Source: Jatrophihabitans_A lederbergiae (GTDB lineage: Bacteria > Actinomycetota > Actinomycetes > Mycobacteriales > Jatrophihabitantaceae). From it: a stretch of DNA of 64,000 nt. The notes under the pieces were generated by a model. It was not told the origin of the DNA. It saw only the letters and a program-made list of their open reading frames with translations, and did not search any database. This document shows positions 1 to 8,048 of this stretch, in pieces. Position 1 is the first letter of the stretch. Each line of letters starts with the position of its first letter. The translations under genes were made by a program, and so were the position numbers. Location: the NCBI RefSeq assembly GCF_031845305.1, contig NZ_JAVREH010000003.1, positions 1-64,000 on the forward strand, given 5' to 3'.

Positions 1-156
1 CCGATGCACGATCTCGTTCGTCCCGACACCCTCGTCGGCCAGCAACACGATCCGCGCTCGCTGGGCCAACCCCGCCGGCAGCGACGGCGTCCGCGTCCAA
101 CGGGTCAACTCGGCGCGGTCCTCAGCGGGCATCTGCACGGCAACAGTCAACGACAT
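1..156 (-). CDS. IS630-family transposase, N-terminal part (cut by window edge)
   Basis: Open for 52 codons from an ATG at 156 to the first base of the window, so the rest lies outside. The peptide starts MSLTVAVQMPAEDRAEL and continues with an arginine-rich helix followed by RIVLLADEGVGTNEI. That is the N-terminal helix-turn-helix layout of IS630/Tc1-type transposases, which typically have RARIVLLAAEG followed by an EIA-type turn. The catalytic DDE domain is not visible, so integrity cannot be judged. No terminal inverted repeat could be recognised between the start codon and the next gene. The neighbouring membrane gene is frameshifted, which fits an insertion-prone spot. Confidence 0.6.
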   Translation of the reverse strand, partial: MSLTVAVQMPAEDRAELTRWTRTPSLPAGLAQRARIVLLADEGVGTNEIVHR

Positions 157-185
157 ACACCATGCTACCGCGAGGTACAGCTACT

Positions 186-637
186 TCATTCACGCAACAC
201 TAGAAGCGTCAGGCCGAGGGGAAGTAAACCGTACGTCCGGCGCCTGGTAGCCACGATCGAAGTTACGGCGGAGAACAGCGCTGCCGCGAGGCCGCCGACG
301 ATCAGGAAGAAGATCCGGTTGTGCCAGACGTGCGCCCATGCCGACAGTGTGTGACCATCAGCCGCGAAGTAGAACGCTAGCAGGCTGGCCCACGCGACCA
401 CGAGGTGCGAGCAGCAGCCCTCAGTGGAATATGGTTGGCCAGCCCGATCCAAGCGGGGATTAGTAGCCAAAGACTGCCGACATTCCCGATCTCGTACCTC
501 AGACCGACGCCCTGCCCCTTGATGACTGCCATGATGAACCCGAAGGCACCACCGAACATCAGCAAAGCGAGCGTGGTGGAAGGCGCCGCAATAAATGGCG
601 CCCGTTGAGTCACAGAAGTCGCCGACTTGCCGAGCAT
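186..637 (-). pseudogene. Small four-helix membrane protein, frameshifted
   Basis: Two overlapping minus-strand frames make one plausible protein of about 150 residues. The first (ATG at 637) carries hydrophobic segments around LALLMFGGAFGFIMAVI and LWLLIPAWIGLANHI, then loses its hydrophobic character near base 430. The second frame takes over there with HLVVAWASLLAFYFAA and IFFLIVGGLAAALFSAV and ends in a stop at 186. The switch corresponds to the loss of one base, either a real mutation or a sequencing error. The function is unknown and no family was recognised. It lies 41 bases after the PAC2 gene on the same strand and next to a transposase. Confidence 0.55.
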
Positions 638-678
638 CTACTGACCCTTTCCGGCGGGCGGCTAATCAATAAGGTCGG

Positions 679-1596
679 CTACGAGGTAGGCGGGTCCTCG
701 CCGGCGTCCGGCTGCTGTGACAGGTACTGCTCGAACTCCGCGCCGATCTCGTCCGCCGTCGGCAGTCGTCCGCCATCAGCCACCAGACCCCGGCTGCGTC
801 CAGCCACGATCTCGTCGTACTGGGCCTCCAGCGCATGCACAACCGACGCAACCTGTTCCGACGACGCCACCTGGGCATCGAGGTCCACCCGCGTCACGAT
901 CGCGGCCTCGTCGAGCACCGACACCGGAAGCTCCAAGCCACCAGCCTTCGCCACGCACTCCAACAGCGTGGCAGCAGCGGCCGGATAGTCCAGGTGCGCC
1001 AGGTAGTGCGGCACGTTCACGGCGAAGCCCATCGAGTCCAGCCCGGTCTCGCCGAGCCGGAATTCCATCAGGTGCCCCGCGCTGGCCGGCACCTGCACCG
1101 TCCCGAGCCAGTTGCTGTACTCGGCGACCAGTGACGGCGGGCTGCCGTGTGCGATCACCGTCGACGGCCGGGTGTGCGGCACGCCCATCGGAATCGCGTT
1201 CAACCCCACCAGCAGCCGGACGCCCAACCGCTCGACGATCAGCTTGATCGCCGCCGAGAACCGCTCCCACTGGGTGTCCGGCTCCGGCCCGGACAGCAGC
1301 AGGAAGCGGGTGCCGGCCGTGTCGGTCAGCGCGTGGATCGCAAGCTGGGGCGCGGTGTAGCTCTCCCAGTGGTCCGTCGCGAACAGCATCTCGGGTCGGC
1401 GGCCGCGGTAGTCGAGCACCTGGTCCACGTCGAAGGTGACGACGAGTTCCGATTCCAGCGTCGACAGCAGGTGCGCCCGCGCCAGCCGCGACCCGTTACC
1501 GGCGTCAACGAAGCCGTCCATCGCCTGCACCAGTACCGGACTGTCGAACTCGGGCAGCGGATCGACGAAGTCGAACAACCCTGCTGGATCAAGCAC
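679..1596 (-). CDS. PAC2 family protein (proteasome-assembly-chaperone-like fold)
   Basis: A 305-residue soluble protein starting at GTG 1596, preceded by GGAGG seven bases upstream. The N-terminal phrase VLVQAMDGFVDAGNG, the middle RFLLLSGPEPDTQWERF and the later GLNAIPMGVPHTRP with SAGHLMEFRLGE are characteristic of the actinobacterial PAC2 family (related to archaeal/eukaryotic proteasome assembly chaperone 2). The biochemical role in bacteria is not established. The gene follows the CoA-transferase B subunit by 15 bases, so it is probably the last intact gene of that operon. The acidic C-terminus has no membrane segments. Family assignment is firm; function is not. Confidence 0.85.
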   Translation of the reverse strand: MLDPAGLFDFVDPLPEFDSPVLVQAMDGFVDAGNGSRLARAHLLSTLESELVVTFDVDQVLDYRGRRPEMLFATDHWESYTAPQLAIHALTDTAGTRFLLLSGPEPDTQWERFSAAIKLIVERLGVRLLVGLNAIPMGVPHTRPSTVIAHGSPPSLVAEYSNWLGTVQVPASAGHLMEFRLGETGLDSMGFAVNVPHYLAHLDYPAAAATLLECVAKAGGLELPVSVLDEAAIVTRVDLDAQVASSEQVASVVHALEAQYDEIVAGRSRGLVADGGRLPTADEIGAEFEQYLSQQPDAGEDPPTS

Positions 1597-1611
1597 TGTC
1601 GTTCCTCCTGC

Positions 1612-2256
1612 TCAGCCGTTGGACAGGGCGACGACAAGCTCGGGTTCGGTGGCGGCGCGCACCTCGTCCACGGTGACCCCCGGAGCGACCTCGCGCAACA
1701 CCAGGCCGTCAGCGGTCACGTCGATCACCGCGAGGTCGGTCACCAGTTGCTGAACGCAGTGCGCCCCCGTCAGCGGCAGCGAGCACTCCTTGACGATCTT
1801 GGGAGTGCCGTCACGGGCCACGTGCTCCATCATCACGATGACCTTCTTGGCCCCGTGGACGAGGTCCATGGCACCGCCCATGCCCTTGATCATCTTGCCG
1901 GGGATGGTCCAGTTCGCCAGGTCGCCGTTGGCCGCAACCTGCATGGCGCCGAGCACCGCGACGTCGATGTGGCCGCCCCGGATCATCCCGAAGGACAGCG
2001 AGGAGTCGAAGAACGACGCCCCCGCAAGCACGGTCACCGTCTCTTTGCCGGCGTTGATGAGGTCGGCGTCGACGTCCTCGTCATACGGGTACGGCCCGAC
2101 GCCGAGGATGCCGTTCTCGCTCTGCAGGACGACGGTGATGCTCGGGTCCACATAGTTGGGAACCAGCGTCGGCAACCCGATGCCGAGGTTGACGTACTGG
2201 CCGTCGTGCAGCTCCCGGGCGACTCGGGCCGCGAGTTCGTTGCGGGTCAGTGCCAT
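1612..2256 (-). CDS. scoB: 3-oxoacid CoA-transferase, subunit B
   Basis: A 214-residue subunit of a two-component CoA-transferase that moves CoA from succinyl-CoA (or another acyl-CoA) to a 3-oxoacid such as acetoacetate or 3-oxoadipate. Family marks are GQYVNLGIGLPTLVPNYV near residue 20, the active-site region LQSENGILGVGPYP with the catalytic glutamate in SENG (about residue 47), and GGAMDLVHGAKKVIVMMEH. Length is normal for the beta subunit. Its start overlaps the end of subunit A by ten bases, so the two are translationally coupled. Whether the substrate is acetoacetate or 3-oxoadipate (pcaJ) cannot be told from sequence; no other catabolic gene is nearby. Confidence 0.9.
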   Translation of the reverse strand: MALTRNELAARVARELHDGQYVNLGIGLPTLVPNYVDPSITVVLQSENGILGVGPYPYDEDVDADLINAGKETVTVLAGASFFDSSLSFGMIRGGHIDVAVLGAMQVAANGDLANWTIPGKMIKGMGGAMDLVHGAKKVIVMMEHVARDGTPKIVKECSLPLTGAHCVQQLVTDLAVIDVTADGLVLREVAPGVTVDEVRAATEPELVVALSNG

Positions 2257-3032
2257 CGCGATCCGCCTGCGCTTTCTGAAGCCGCGCGATCTCGCACGGT
2301 CCGCTTCTCGATGAGCTTGCCCGACTCACCCACCTCGACCACCCGCTGCACGAAGACGCCGGGGGTATGCACCAGTTCCGGGTCCAGCTCACCGGGCTCG
2401 ACCAGCTCCTCCACCTCGGCGATGGTGATCCGGCCGGCCATCGCGCACAGCGGGTTGAAGTTGCGCGCCGCCGCGTCGTAGATCAGGTTGCCGTGCCGGT
2501 CGCCCTTGGCGGCCCGGACCAGCGCGAAGTCGGCGACGATGCCCTCTTCGAGAACATAGGCCTGTCCGTTGAATTCGCGAACCTCTTTCGGCGGTGAGGC
2601 GATCGCGACGCTGCCGTCGGGGTTGTACCGCCACGGCAATCCGCCGTCGGCCACCATCGTGCCGACGCCCGCGGGCGTGAAGAAGGCCGGAATGCCGGAG
2701 CCGCCGGCACGCAGCCGCTCGGCCAGGGTGCCCTGCGGGGTCAGCTCCAGCTCCAGCTCACCGGCCAGGTACTGCCGCGCGAACTCGCGGTTCTCACCGA
2801 CGTACGAGCCGATGGTCCGCCGGATCTTGCCTGCGAAGAGCAGCACCCCGAGGCCGGCCTCGTCCACGCCGCAGTTGTTCGACACGGTTTCGAGCGAGCC
2901 GCTGCCGTGCTCGAAAAGGGCCTGGATGAGTACGTGCGGGATGCCGCACAGGCCGAACCCGCCGACCGCCAGCGAGGACCCGTCGCCGATGTCGGCTACC
3001 GCCTCGGCAGCCGTTGCCACCACCTTGTCCAC
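2247..3032 (-). CDS. scoA: 3-oxoacid CoA-transferase, subunit A
   Basis: A 261-residue alpha subunit, partner of the B subunit that follows with a ten-base overlap. It opens with VDKVVATAAEAVADI, then the CoA-binding glycine loop AVGGFGLCGIPHVLI (about residues 25-39), and later TYVGENREF-like and GGSGIPAFFTPAGVGT motifs typical of SCOT/Pca alpha chains. I chose GTG 3032 because GGAAGG lies eight bases upstream and homologues begin here; a longer reading frame extends another 20 codons upstream. The gene starts 131 bases after the end of the upstream TIGR03089 gene on the same strand. Confidence 0.9.
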   Translation of the reverse strand: MDKVVATAAEAVADIGDGSSLAVGGFGLCGIPHVLIQALFEHGSGSLETVSNNCGVDEAGLGVLLFAGKIRRTIGSYVGENREFARQYLAGELELELTPQGTLAERLRAGGSGIPAFFTPAGVGTMVADGGLPWRYNPDGSVAIASPPKEVREFNGQAYVLEEGIVADFALVRAAKGDRHGNLIYDAAARNFNPLCAMAGRITIAEVEELVEPGELDPELVHTPGVFVQRVVEVGESGKLIEKRTVRDRAASESAGGSRWH

Positions 3033-3163
3033 GCCGCCTGCCTTCCTTCGCAGTGCGGGCGCACCCCTGAGGCGCGCCCGGCCATGTGCCAACCACCGCG
3101 ACGAACTCTAGCCAGCGCCTGCGACGAAACCGACACGGCTCTTCATATCCGACCGGACGAGCG

Positions 3164-3928
3164 TTAGTGGACGACCGTCGCGTGCTCGGCCTGGGCCTTC
3201 GCCGCGGTCCTGGACTCGTCCGGATGCCGCACCAGCACGACCGATCCACCCACCGCCAGCGGGGCGACCAGGGCAGCAGTCCAACCATTCTCGGCAGCGG
3301 ACGCACCAGCCCGGTCACCGGCGCCACCAGCAGATTCGCCGCTCCAGTCGGTCGTCCACAGCAGTCGCCCGCCCTGGGCGAGGCCGAGCCGCTGAGCCGA
3401 CTCCGCCGCGGCAGCCGCCAGCCGAGCCCGGCTCAGGCCGTCGAGCGCGGGCACCTCGGGACCGGCCTGGGCCCGCACGGTGGCCCAGCTGTCGGGCATG
3501 GGTCGTACGGACGTGGCGTAGTCACTGGCCCCGGCCGGCGGGGTGGACGGCCTGGCCATGCTCAGCAGCGACACCGAGAACACGTCCTCGGCCGCGGCGA
3601 GGTCCAGAACGGCCAGCGAGTCGGCGTCGGCGAAGACCACGCCGGCCTGCTCGGGAGCGGTGACGATCTCGAGGCCGGCGAACCAGCAGCCGAGCAGGAT
3701 CGGCGCCGCCAGCCAGTGCACCGGCAGCCGGACGCAGGCCCGGTCGCCCGGAGCCAGCGCCAGCTCGTCCAGCAGCAGGTAATGCGTCTTGGCGACCCAG
3801 TTGCCGAGCGACTTCGCCGACAGCTCGGCCCGCTCGCCGGTCTCGTCGTCGTAGAAGGTCACCAGCGGAGCGCCCGGATCGGCCGCCAAGCGGGCCGAGA
3901 AAAGCGCCTCGGGAGTGAGATCGGCCAT
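3164..3928 (-). CDS. TIGR03089 family protein
   Basis: A 254-residue protein opening MADLTPEALFSARLAADPGAPLVTF. It matches the actinobacterial TIGR03089 family, which resembles the N-terminal part of AMP-binding (adenylate-forming) enzymes but is far too short to carry the ATP/AMP motifs and C-terminal lid, so it is not expected to be an active ligase. The M. tuberculosis counterpart (Rv3268, from memory) also sits next to an LCP gene. Here it follows the LCP stop codon by only three bases, so the two are certainly co-transcribed. Function is unknown; a link to wall glycan attachment is inferred only from the neighbour. Confidence 0.8.
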   Translation of the reverse strand: MADLTPEALFSARLAADPGAPLVTFYDDETGERAELSAKSLGNWVAKTHYLLLDELALAPGDRACVRLPVHWLAAPILLGCWFAGLEIVTAPEQAGVVFADADSLAVLDLAAAEDVFSVSLLSMARPSTPPAGASDYATSVRPMPDSWATVRAQAGPEVPALDGLSRARLAAAAAESAQRLGLAQGGRLLWTTDWSGESAGGAGDRAGASAAENGWTAALVAPLAVGGSVVLVRHPDESRTAAKAQAEHATVVH

Positions 3929-3931
3929 GAG

Positions 3932-5755
3932 TCAGTCGATGCAGCCGGCGTCGGCCGCGGTGGTGGTCGCGGGGGCGCTGGAGGACCCCGATGAAGCCGC
4001 CGAGCCAGCAGAAGCCGCCGAGCCAGCGGACGCCGCCGAACCAGTCGATGCCGAGCTCGGCGCCTTGGCCGACGTGGGCATCAGGCTCTTGACCTGGAGG
4101 CTGTTCTCGCCCAGCACCAGCGCCACACCGGTGACGGACGGCGAGCGCACCAGCACCGCTCCCGGAACCTGGGCCTGCAGCGCCTTCACCGCGCTCTCCT
4201 GTCCCGGGGCGTAACGGATGGTCGTCCTGGGCAGCACGTCCGACGTCGCGGCCGGGATCGTGGTGTTGAAGCCGGCCTGCTGCAGCGCCTTTGCGTTGGC
4301 GGTCTCGATGCCGTTGTTGTTCGTGTCGTTGATGACCTGGACCGTCACCGACTCCGGGGACGCTGCCGTGGCATTCTTCAGCGCGGTCACCGGGCCGTCG
4401 CCGATCAGGTTGTCGATGAAATCCCGCATCGCGTCGGCGTTGACCACGACGGTGCTCTGGGTCGCCCCGTCGATCTGCTCGTCGGCGTAACCAGCGGTGG
4501 GAATCGTGGTGAACGTGAAGTTGCCGGCCTGCAGGTTCTGCATCTGCTGCGCGAGCTTGGTCGGTTCCAGGGAGTCGTCCATCTGCAGTGAGGTAGACAC
4601 CGCCTTGAGCAGGCTCTGCAGCTTCAGCGGGTTGAGCAGCGTCCCGGCCGAGGAGATCTTGCGGAACACCGCGGACAGGAAGTACTGCTGACGCTTGATC
4701 CGGTCGAGGTCGCCCTGACCATCGGGAAAGCCGTGCCGCTGCCGGACGAAGGCCAGCGCCTGCTTGCCCTTGACGTTCTTGTTCATGCCCTTCTTCAGAT
4801 CGATGCCCGAGTAGTTCGGGACGAACGTCCCGTCGGGCTCGGTGCCGGAGTCGTAGCCGACGCCGATCTGCCCGTTGGGCGCCGGCCCCATCGCCCGGTT
4901 GAGGCACACGTTCACCCCGCCGATCGCGGTCGAGATGCGGTAGAAGCCGATCAAATCCACCTGGACGAAGTGGTCGATGTGCAGCCCGGTGAGCTTCTCC
5001 ATGGTCTGCACCAGCAGGCGCGCGCCGGCGGCCTTGTCACCGTGCGAGGCCGCGATGCCGATCGGGTACGCGGCGTTCAGCTTGTTCTTGCCGTGGCCGG
5101 GGATGGTGACGTAGGAGTCCCGGGGGAACGAGATCGCCGTCGCCTTGGTGCCGTCGGCGGGCAGGTGCAGCAGCATCATGGTGTCGGTGTTGTAGCTGCC
5201 ACCGTCCCGCGTCGTGCCGAGCTGCGCGAGCTCGGCGTCGGTGGCACTGTCGCGGTCGTCATTGCCGACCATGACGATGTTCTGGTCCGCGCCGTCGATT
5301 CCGCCCGCGCCGGTCCCGCCGCCGGCGTCGGCTGCCGGGGTGATCGCGTTCACCCGGACGATGTTGGCGGTGAAGTTGCGGTAGGTCGCCCAGGCATACC
5401 CGCTGCCCACCAGCACCAGTAGCGAGAGCACTCCGGCCAGCACCTTGACGCCGAGTAGCGCGCCCCGCGCGGCGTCGGAGCGCTGCCGGCCGGAACCGCC
5501 GGACGGCCCGCCAAGACCCGCCGCGCTGCCAACACCCGCCGCGCCGGCGCTTCGGCGGCCGCGCGGGTCCAGCTCAGCGGGGAGCGCCGCACTCGCACCG
5601 GGTGGGACCTTGGGACCCGCCACGCCGGCGCTCCGGCGGGACGGCGTGCGGCCACGGCGCGGATCGAGCTCGGGAGGCAGGCCGCCGTTTCCGGGCCCAC
5701 CGGCACGTCCCGCGTTTCGGGGGCGGTCGGCTGACGGGTCGTAGTTCGAAGGCAC
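3932..5755 (-). CDS. LCP (LytR-CpsA-Psr) cell-wall glycan ligase
   Basis: A 607-residue membrane-anchored phosphotransferase that attaches lipid-linked glycans (in mycobacteria, arabinogalactan) to peptidoglycan. It has a disordered Pro/Gly/Arg-rich cytoplasmic tail (residues 1 to about 105), one transmembrane helix (KVLAGVLSLLVLVGSGYAW), an extracellular LCP domain from about residue 160 with NTDTMMLLHLP and AISFPRDSYV (the substrate-binding Arg/Asp cluster), and a C-terminal LytR_C domain (VTVQVINDTNNNGIETA) ending in an Ala/Ser-rich tail. Start is GTG 5755. It is transcribed away from rmlB-rmlD and fits the polysaccharide theme of the whole region. Confidence 0.9.
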   Translation of the reverse strand: MPSNYDPSADRPRNAGRAGGPGNGGLPPELDPRRGRTPSRRSAGVAGPKVPPGASAALPAELDPRGRRSAGAAGVGSAAGLGGPSGGSGRQRSDAARGALLGVKVLAGVLSLLVLVGSGYAWATYRNFTANIVRVNAITPAADAGGGTGAGGIDGADQNIVMVGNDDRDSATDAELAQLGTTRDGGSYNTDTMMLLHLPADGTKATAISFPRDSYVTIPGHGKNKLNAAYPIGIAASHGDKAAGARLLVQTMEKLTGLHIDHFVQVDLIGFYRISTAIGGVNVCLNRAMGPAPNGQIGVGYDSGTEPDGTFVPNYSGIDLKKGMNKNVKGKQALAFVRQRHGFPDGQGDLDRIKRQQYFLSAVFRKISSAGTLLNPLKLQSLLKAVSTSLQMDDSLEPTKLAQQMQNLQAGNFTFTTIPTAGYADEQIDGATQSTVVVNADAMRDFIDNLIGDGPVTALKNATAASPESVTVQVINDTNNNGIETANAKALQQAGFNTTIPAATSDVLPRTTIRYAPGQESAVKALQAQVPGAVLVRSPSVTGVALVLGENSLQVKSLMPTSAKAPSSASTGSAASAGSAASAGSAASSGSSSAPATTTAADAGCID

Positions 5756-5895
5756 GCCGGGGAGTCTAACGGCGCCGACCTGTGCGATTCGGCAGAAACA
5801 GCGGCGCGCGAGTCCGACAAGCGGTCAACCATTCCGGTGCTCCGACGGTCGGCGCGGCTGAACACCGCCGAGCGGCTGAACCTCGGTGTGGAACG

Positions 5896-6909
5896 ATGAC
5901 CCGCATGCGCGTATTCGTCACCGGCGGTGCTGGGTTCATCGGTTCCCAGTACGTCCGGGAGCTTCTGAACGACCAGTATCCGGCCTACGCGGGGGCCGAG
6001 GTCACCGTCTTCGACAAGCTGACCTACGCCGGCAATTTGGTGAATCTGGAGCCGGTGGCGCACAGCCCGCGCTACCACTTCGTGCGCGGTGACATCTGCA
6101 GCGCCGCCGACCTGGACGCCGCGCTACCCGGCCATGACGTGGTGATCAATTTCGCGGCCGAGTCCCATGTCGACCGCTCCATCACCGGTGCCGCCGACTT
6201 CATCCAGACCAACGTCCTGGGCGCGCAACAGGTGTTCGACGCTGCCCTGCGCCACGACGTCGGCCGGGTCGTGCACATCTCCACCGACGAGGTGTACGGC
6301 TCGATCGACGAGGGTGCCTGGACCGAGGACCACCTGCTGGAGCCCAACTCGCCCTACTCCGCCGCGAAGGCCGGCTCCGACCTGATCGCCCGCGCCTATG
6401 CCAAGAGCTACGGACTGAACATCTCGATCACCCGGTGCTCCAACAACTACGGGCCCTACCACTTTCCCGAGAAGGTCATCCCGCTGTTCGTGACGAACCT
6501 GCTGGACGGCCAGAAGGTCCCGCTGTACGGCGAGGGAGCCAACGTCCGGGACTGGCTGTTCGTGGCCGATCACTGCCGCGGCATCCAGCTCGTCGCAGAG
6601 AAGGGCGAGCCGGGGGAGTTCTACAACATCGGCGGCGGCCGTGAGCTGTCCAACCGCGAGCTCACCGAGCAGTTGCTCGCCGCGACGGGCCGGGACTGGT
6701 CCTACGTGCAGCAGATCACCGATCCGCGCGGTGGCGGCCACGACCTGCGCTACGCCGTGGACTATTCCAAGATCGGCAAGCTCGGCTACGTTCCGCAGGT
6801 GAGCTTCGAAGAGGGCCTGGCGCTGACCGTCCAGTGGTTCAAGGACAACCGCGACTGGTGGGAGCCGCTCAAGGAGCGCGCGGCGGTCGCCCACATCGAG
6901 AAGGTCTGA
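5896..6909 (+). CDS. rmlB: dTDP-glucose 4,6-dehydratase
   Basis: A 337-residue short-chain dehydrogenase that converts dTDP-glucose to dTDP-4-keto-6-deoxyglucose, the second step of dTDP-rhamnose synthesis. The Rossmann glycine motif FVTGGAGFIGS is at the N-terminus; ISTDEVYGSI carries the catalytic Asp-Glu pair; SPYSAAKAGSD carries the YxxxK; and CSNNYGPYHFPEKVIPLF and GEGANVRDWLFVADHC are RmlB signatures. ATG 5896 is used (ATG 5905 is a possible alternative). It is divergent from the LCP gene and abuts rmlD, the two forming an operon. Confidence 0.95.
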   Translation: MTRMRVFVTGGAGFIGSQYVRELLNDQYPAYAGAEVTVFDKLTYAGNLVNLEPVAHSPRYHFVRGDICSAADLDAALPGHDVVINFAAESHVDRSITGAADFIQTNVLGAQQVFDAALRHDVGRVVHISTDEVYGSIDEGAWTEDHLLEPNSPYSAAKAGSDLIARAYAKSYGLNISITRCSNNYGPYHFPEKVIPLFVTNLLDGQKVPLYGEGANVRDWLFVADHCRGIQLVAEKGEPGEFYNIGGGRELSNRELTEQLLAATGRDWSYVQQITDPRGGGHDLRYAVDYSKIGKLGYVPQVSFEEGLALTVQWFKDNRDWWEPLKERAAVAHIEKV

Positions 6910-7809
6910 GTGCCCCGCGACACCCCCCGCTGGCTGATCGCCGGCGCGGGCGGACAGCTGGGCAGTGACCTGGCACGCGTGCTGCGCGACCAGGGCGTTC
7001 CGGATTCGCACGTGCTGGCGGCGTCCTCGTCCCAGCTCGACATCACCAGCAGCCGTTCGATCGCCGCCGCGTTCACCGACTTCGACCCGACCGTGGTGCT
7101 CAACGCCGCCGCCTACACCGCCGTGGACAAGGCAGAGACGGACGAGGAGCGCGCGTTCGCCGTCAATGCCTCCGGACCGGCCCTGCTGGCAGCCGCCGCG
7201 AACCGGACCGGGGCGCGGCTGGTCCAGGTATCCACCGACTACGTCTTCTCCGGCGACGCCCGCGAGCCCTACCGGGTGGACGCGCCTACCGATCCACGCT
7301 CGGCGTACGGCCGGACGAAGCTGGCCGGTGAGCTGGCGGTGCGTGAGCTCGCCCCCGACCTGAGCTACGTGGTCCGCACCGCGTGGGTGTACGGCGCCAG
7401 CGGCGCGAACTTCGTCAAGACCATGGTCCGGCTGGAAAGCGCGCACGAGACCGTGCAGGTGGTGGACGACCAGCGCGGCTCACCGACCTGGTCGGCCGAT
7501 CTGGCCCGCGGCCTGGTCGAGTTGGCCCGCTCCGGCGCGGCGCCCGGCACCTACCACTGCACCGGCAGCGGGGACACCACCTGGCACGGCTTCACCCGGG
7601 CGATCTTCGAGGAGCTCGGCGCGGACCCGGCAAGGGTCCTTCCCACCACCAGCGACAAGTTCCCGCGGCCGGCGCCCCGGCCGGCGTACTCGGTGCTGTC
7701 GGCCAGCGGGTGGCTCGGCGCGGGCCTGACCCCGATGCCGCACTGGCGGGATGCGCTCCGCCACGCCTTCGCCGAGGACGCCGCCGCGTACCGACCGGCT
7801 GCTGGCTGA
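6910..7809 (+). CDS. rmlD: dTDP-4-dehydrorhamnose reductase
   Basis: A 299-residue NAD(P)H-dependent reductase that finishes dTDP-L-rhamnose. The nucleotide loop is IAGAGGQLGSDL; catalytic motifs are QVSTDYVFSGD and SAYGRTKLAGE (YxxxK); PGTYHCTGSGDTTWHGF is the substrate-side signature. The GTG start follows the rmlB stop with no gap. The epimerase rmlC and the nucleotidyltransferase rmlA are not in the window and must lie elsewhere. A very stable palindrome follows 19 bases after the stop codon. Confidence 0.95.
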   Translation: MPRDTPRWLIAGAGGQLGSDLARVLRDQGVPDSHVLAASSSQLDITSSRSIAAAFTDFDPTVVLNAAAYTAVDKAETDEERAFAVNASGPALLAAAANRTGARLVQVSTDYVFSGDAREPYRVDAPTDPRSAYGRTKLAGELAVRELAPDLSYVVRTAWVYGASGANFVKTMVRLESAHETVQVVDDQRGSPTWSADLARGLVELARSGAAPGTYHCTGSGDTTWHGFTRAIFEELGADPARVLPTTSDKFPRPAPRPAYSVLSASGWLGAGLTPMPHWRDALRHAFAEDAAAYRPAAG

Positions 7810-7828
7810 GCTGCTCCACGCCAGCCAC

Positions 7829-7874
7829 TTCGACCTGCTCACGGTGCGCCCGGGCGCACCGTGAGCAGGTCGAA
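7829..7874. terminator. 46-bp perfect palindrome after rmlD
   Basis: Two 23-base arms (left 7829-7851, right 7852-7874) are exact reverse complements with no spacer; the centre is GCGCCCGGGCGC. In RNA it would form a very stable hairpin directly after the rmlD operon on either strand. There is no T-tract, which is usual for actinobacterial terminators. It could also be a protein-binding site or a small mobile palindrome. Confidence 0.7.
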
Positions 7875-8048
7875 CGCCAGGGACGCGGACCGAGTAAGCC
7901 CAGCGCCAGGTTGCCGGAATTCGGGCACCGTCATCGAGCCATGCCCAGCGGAGCCTAATGCGCCGATTCGAGCGTCCGATGTGGTAGTAGCAGCACCGCC
8001 GAAACAGCACCCCCGAAACAGCACTTCCGATGCCGCCTGAGGTGACTC

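Noticed and set aside
1..354. 116-codon plus-strand frame at the window start
   Set aside because: Its peptide is basic and low-complexity, and it lies opposite the transposase N-terminus, which has clear family similarity.
186..637. Programmed frameshift joining the two membrane-protein frames
   Set aside because: No slippery heptamer followed by a hairpin or pseudoknot was seen at the switch, so mutation or sequencing error is more likely.
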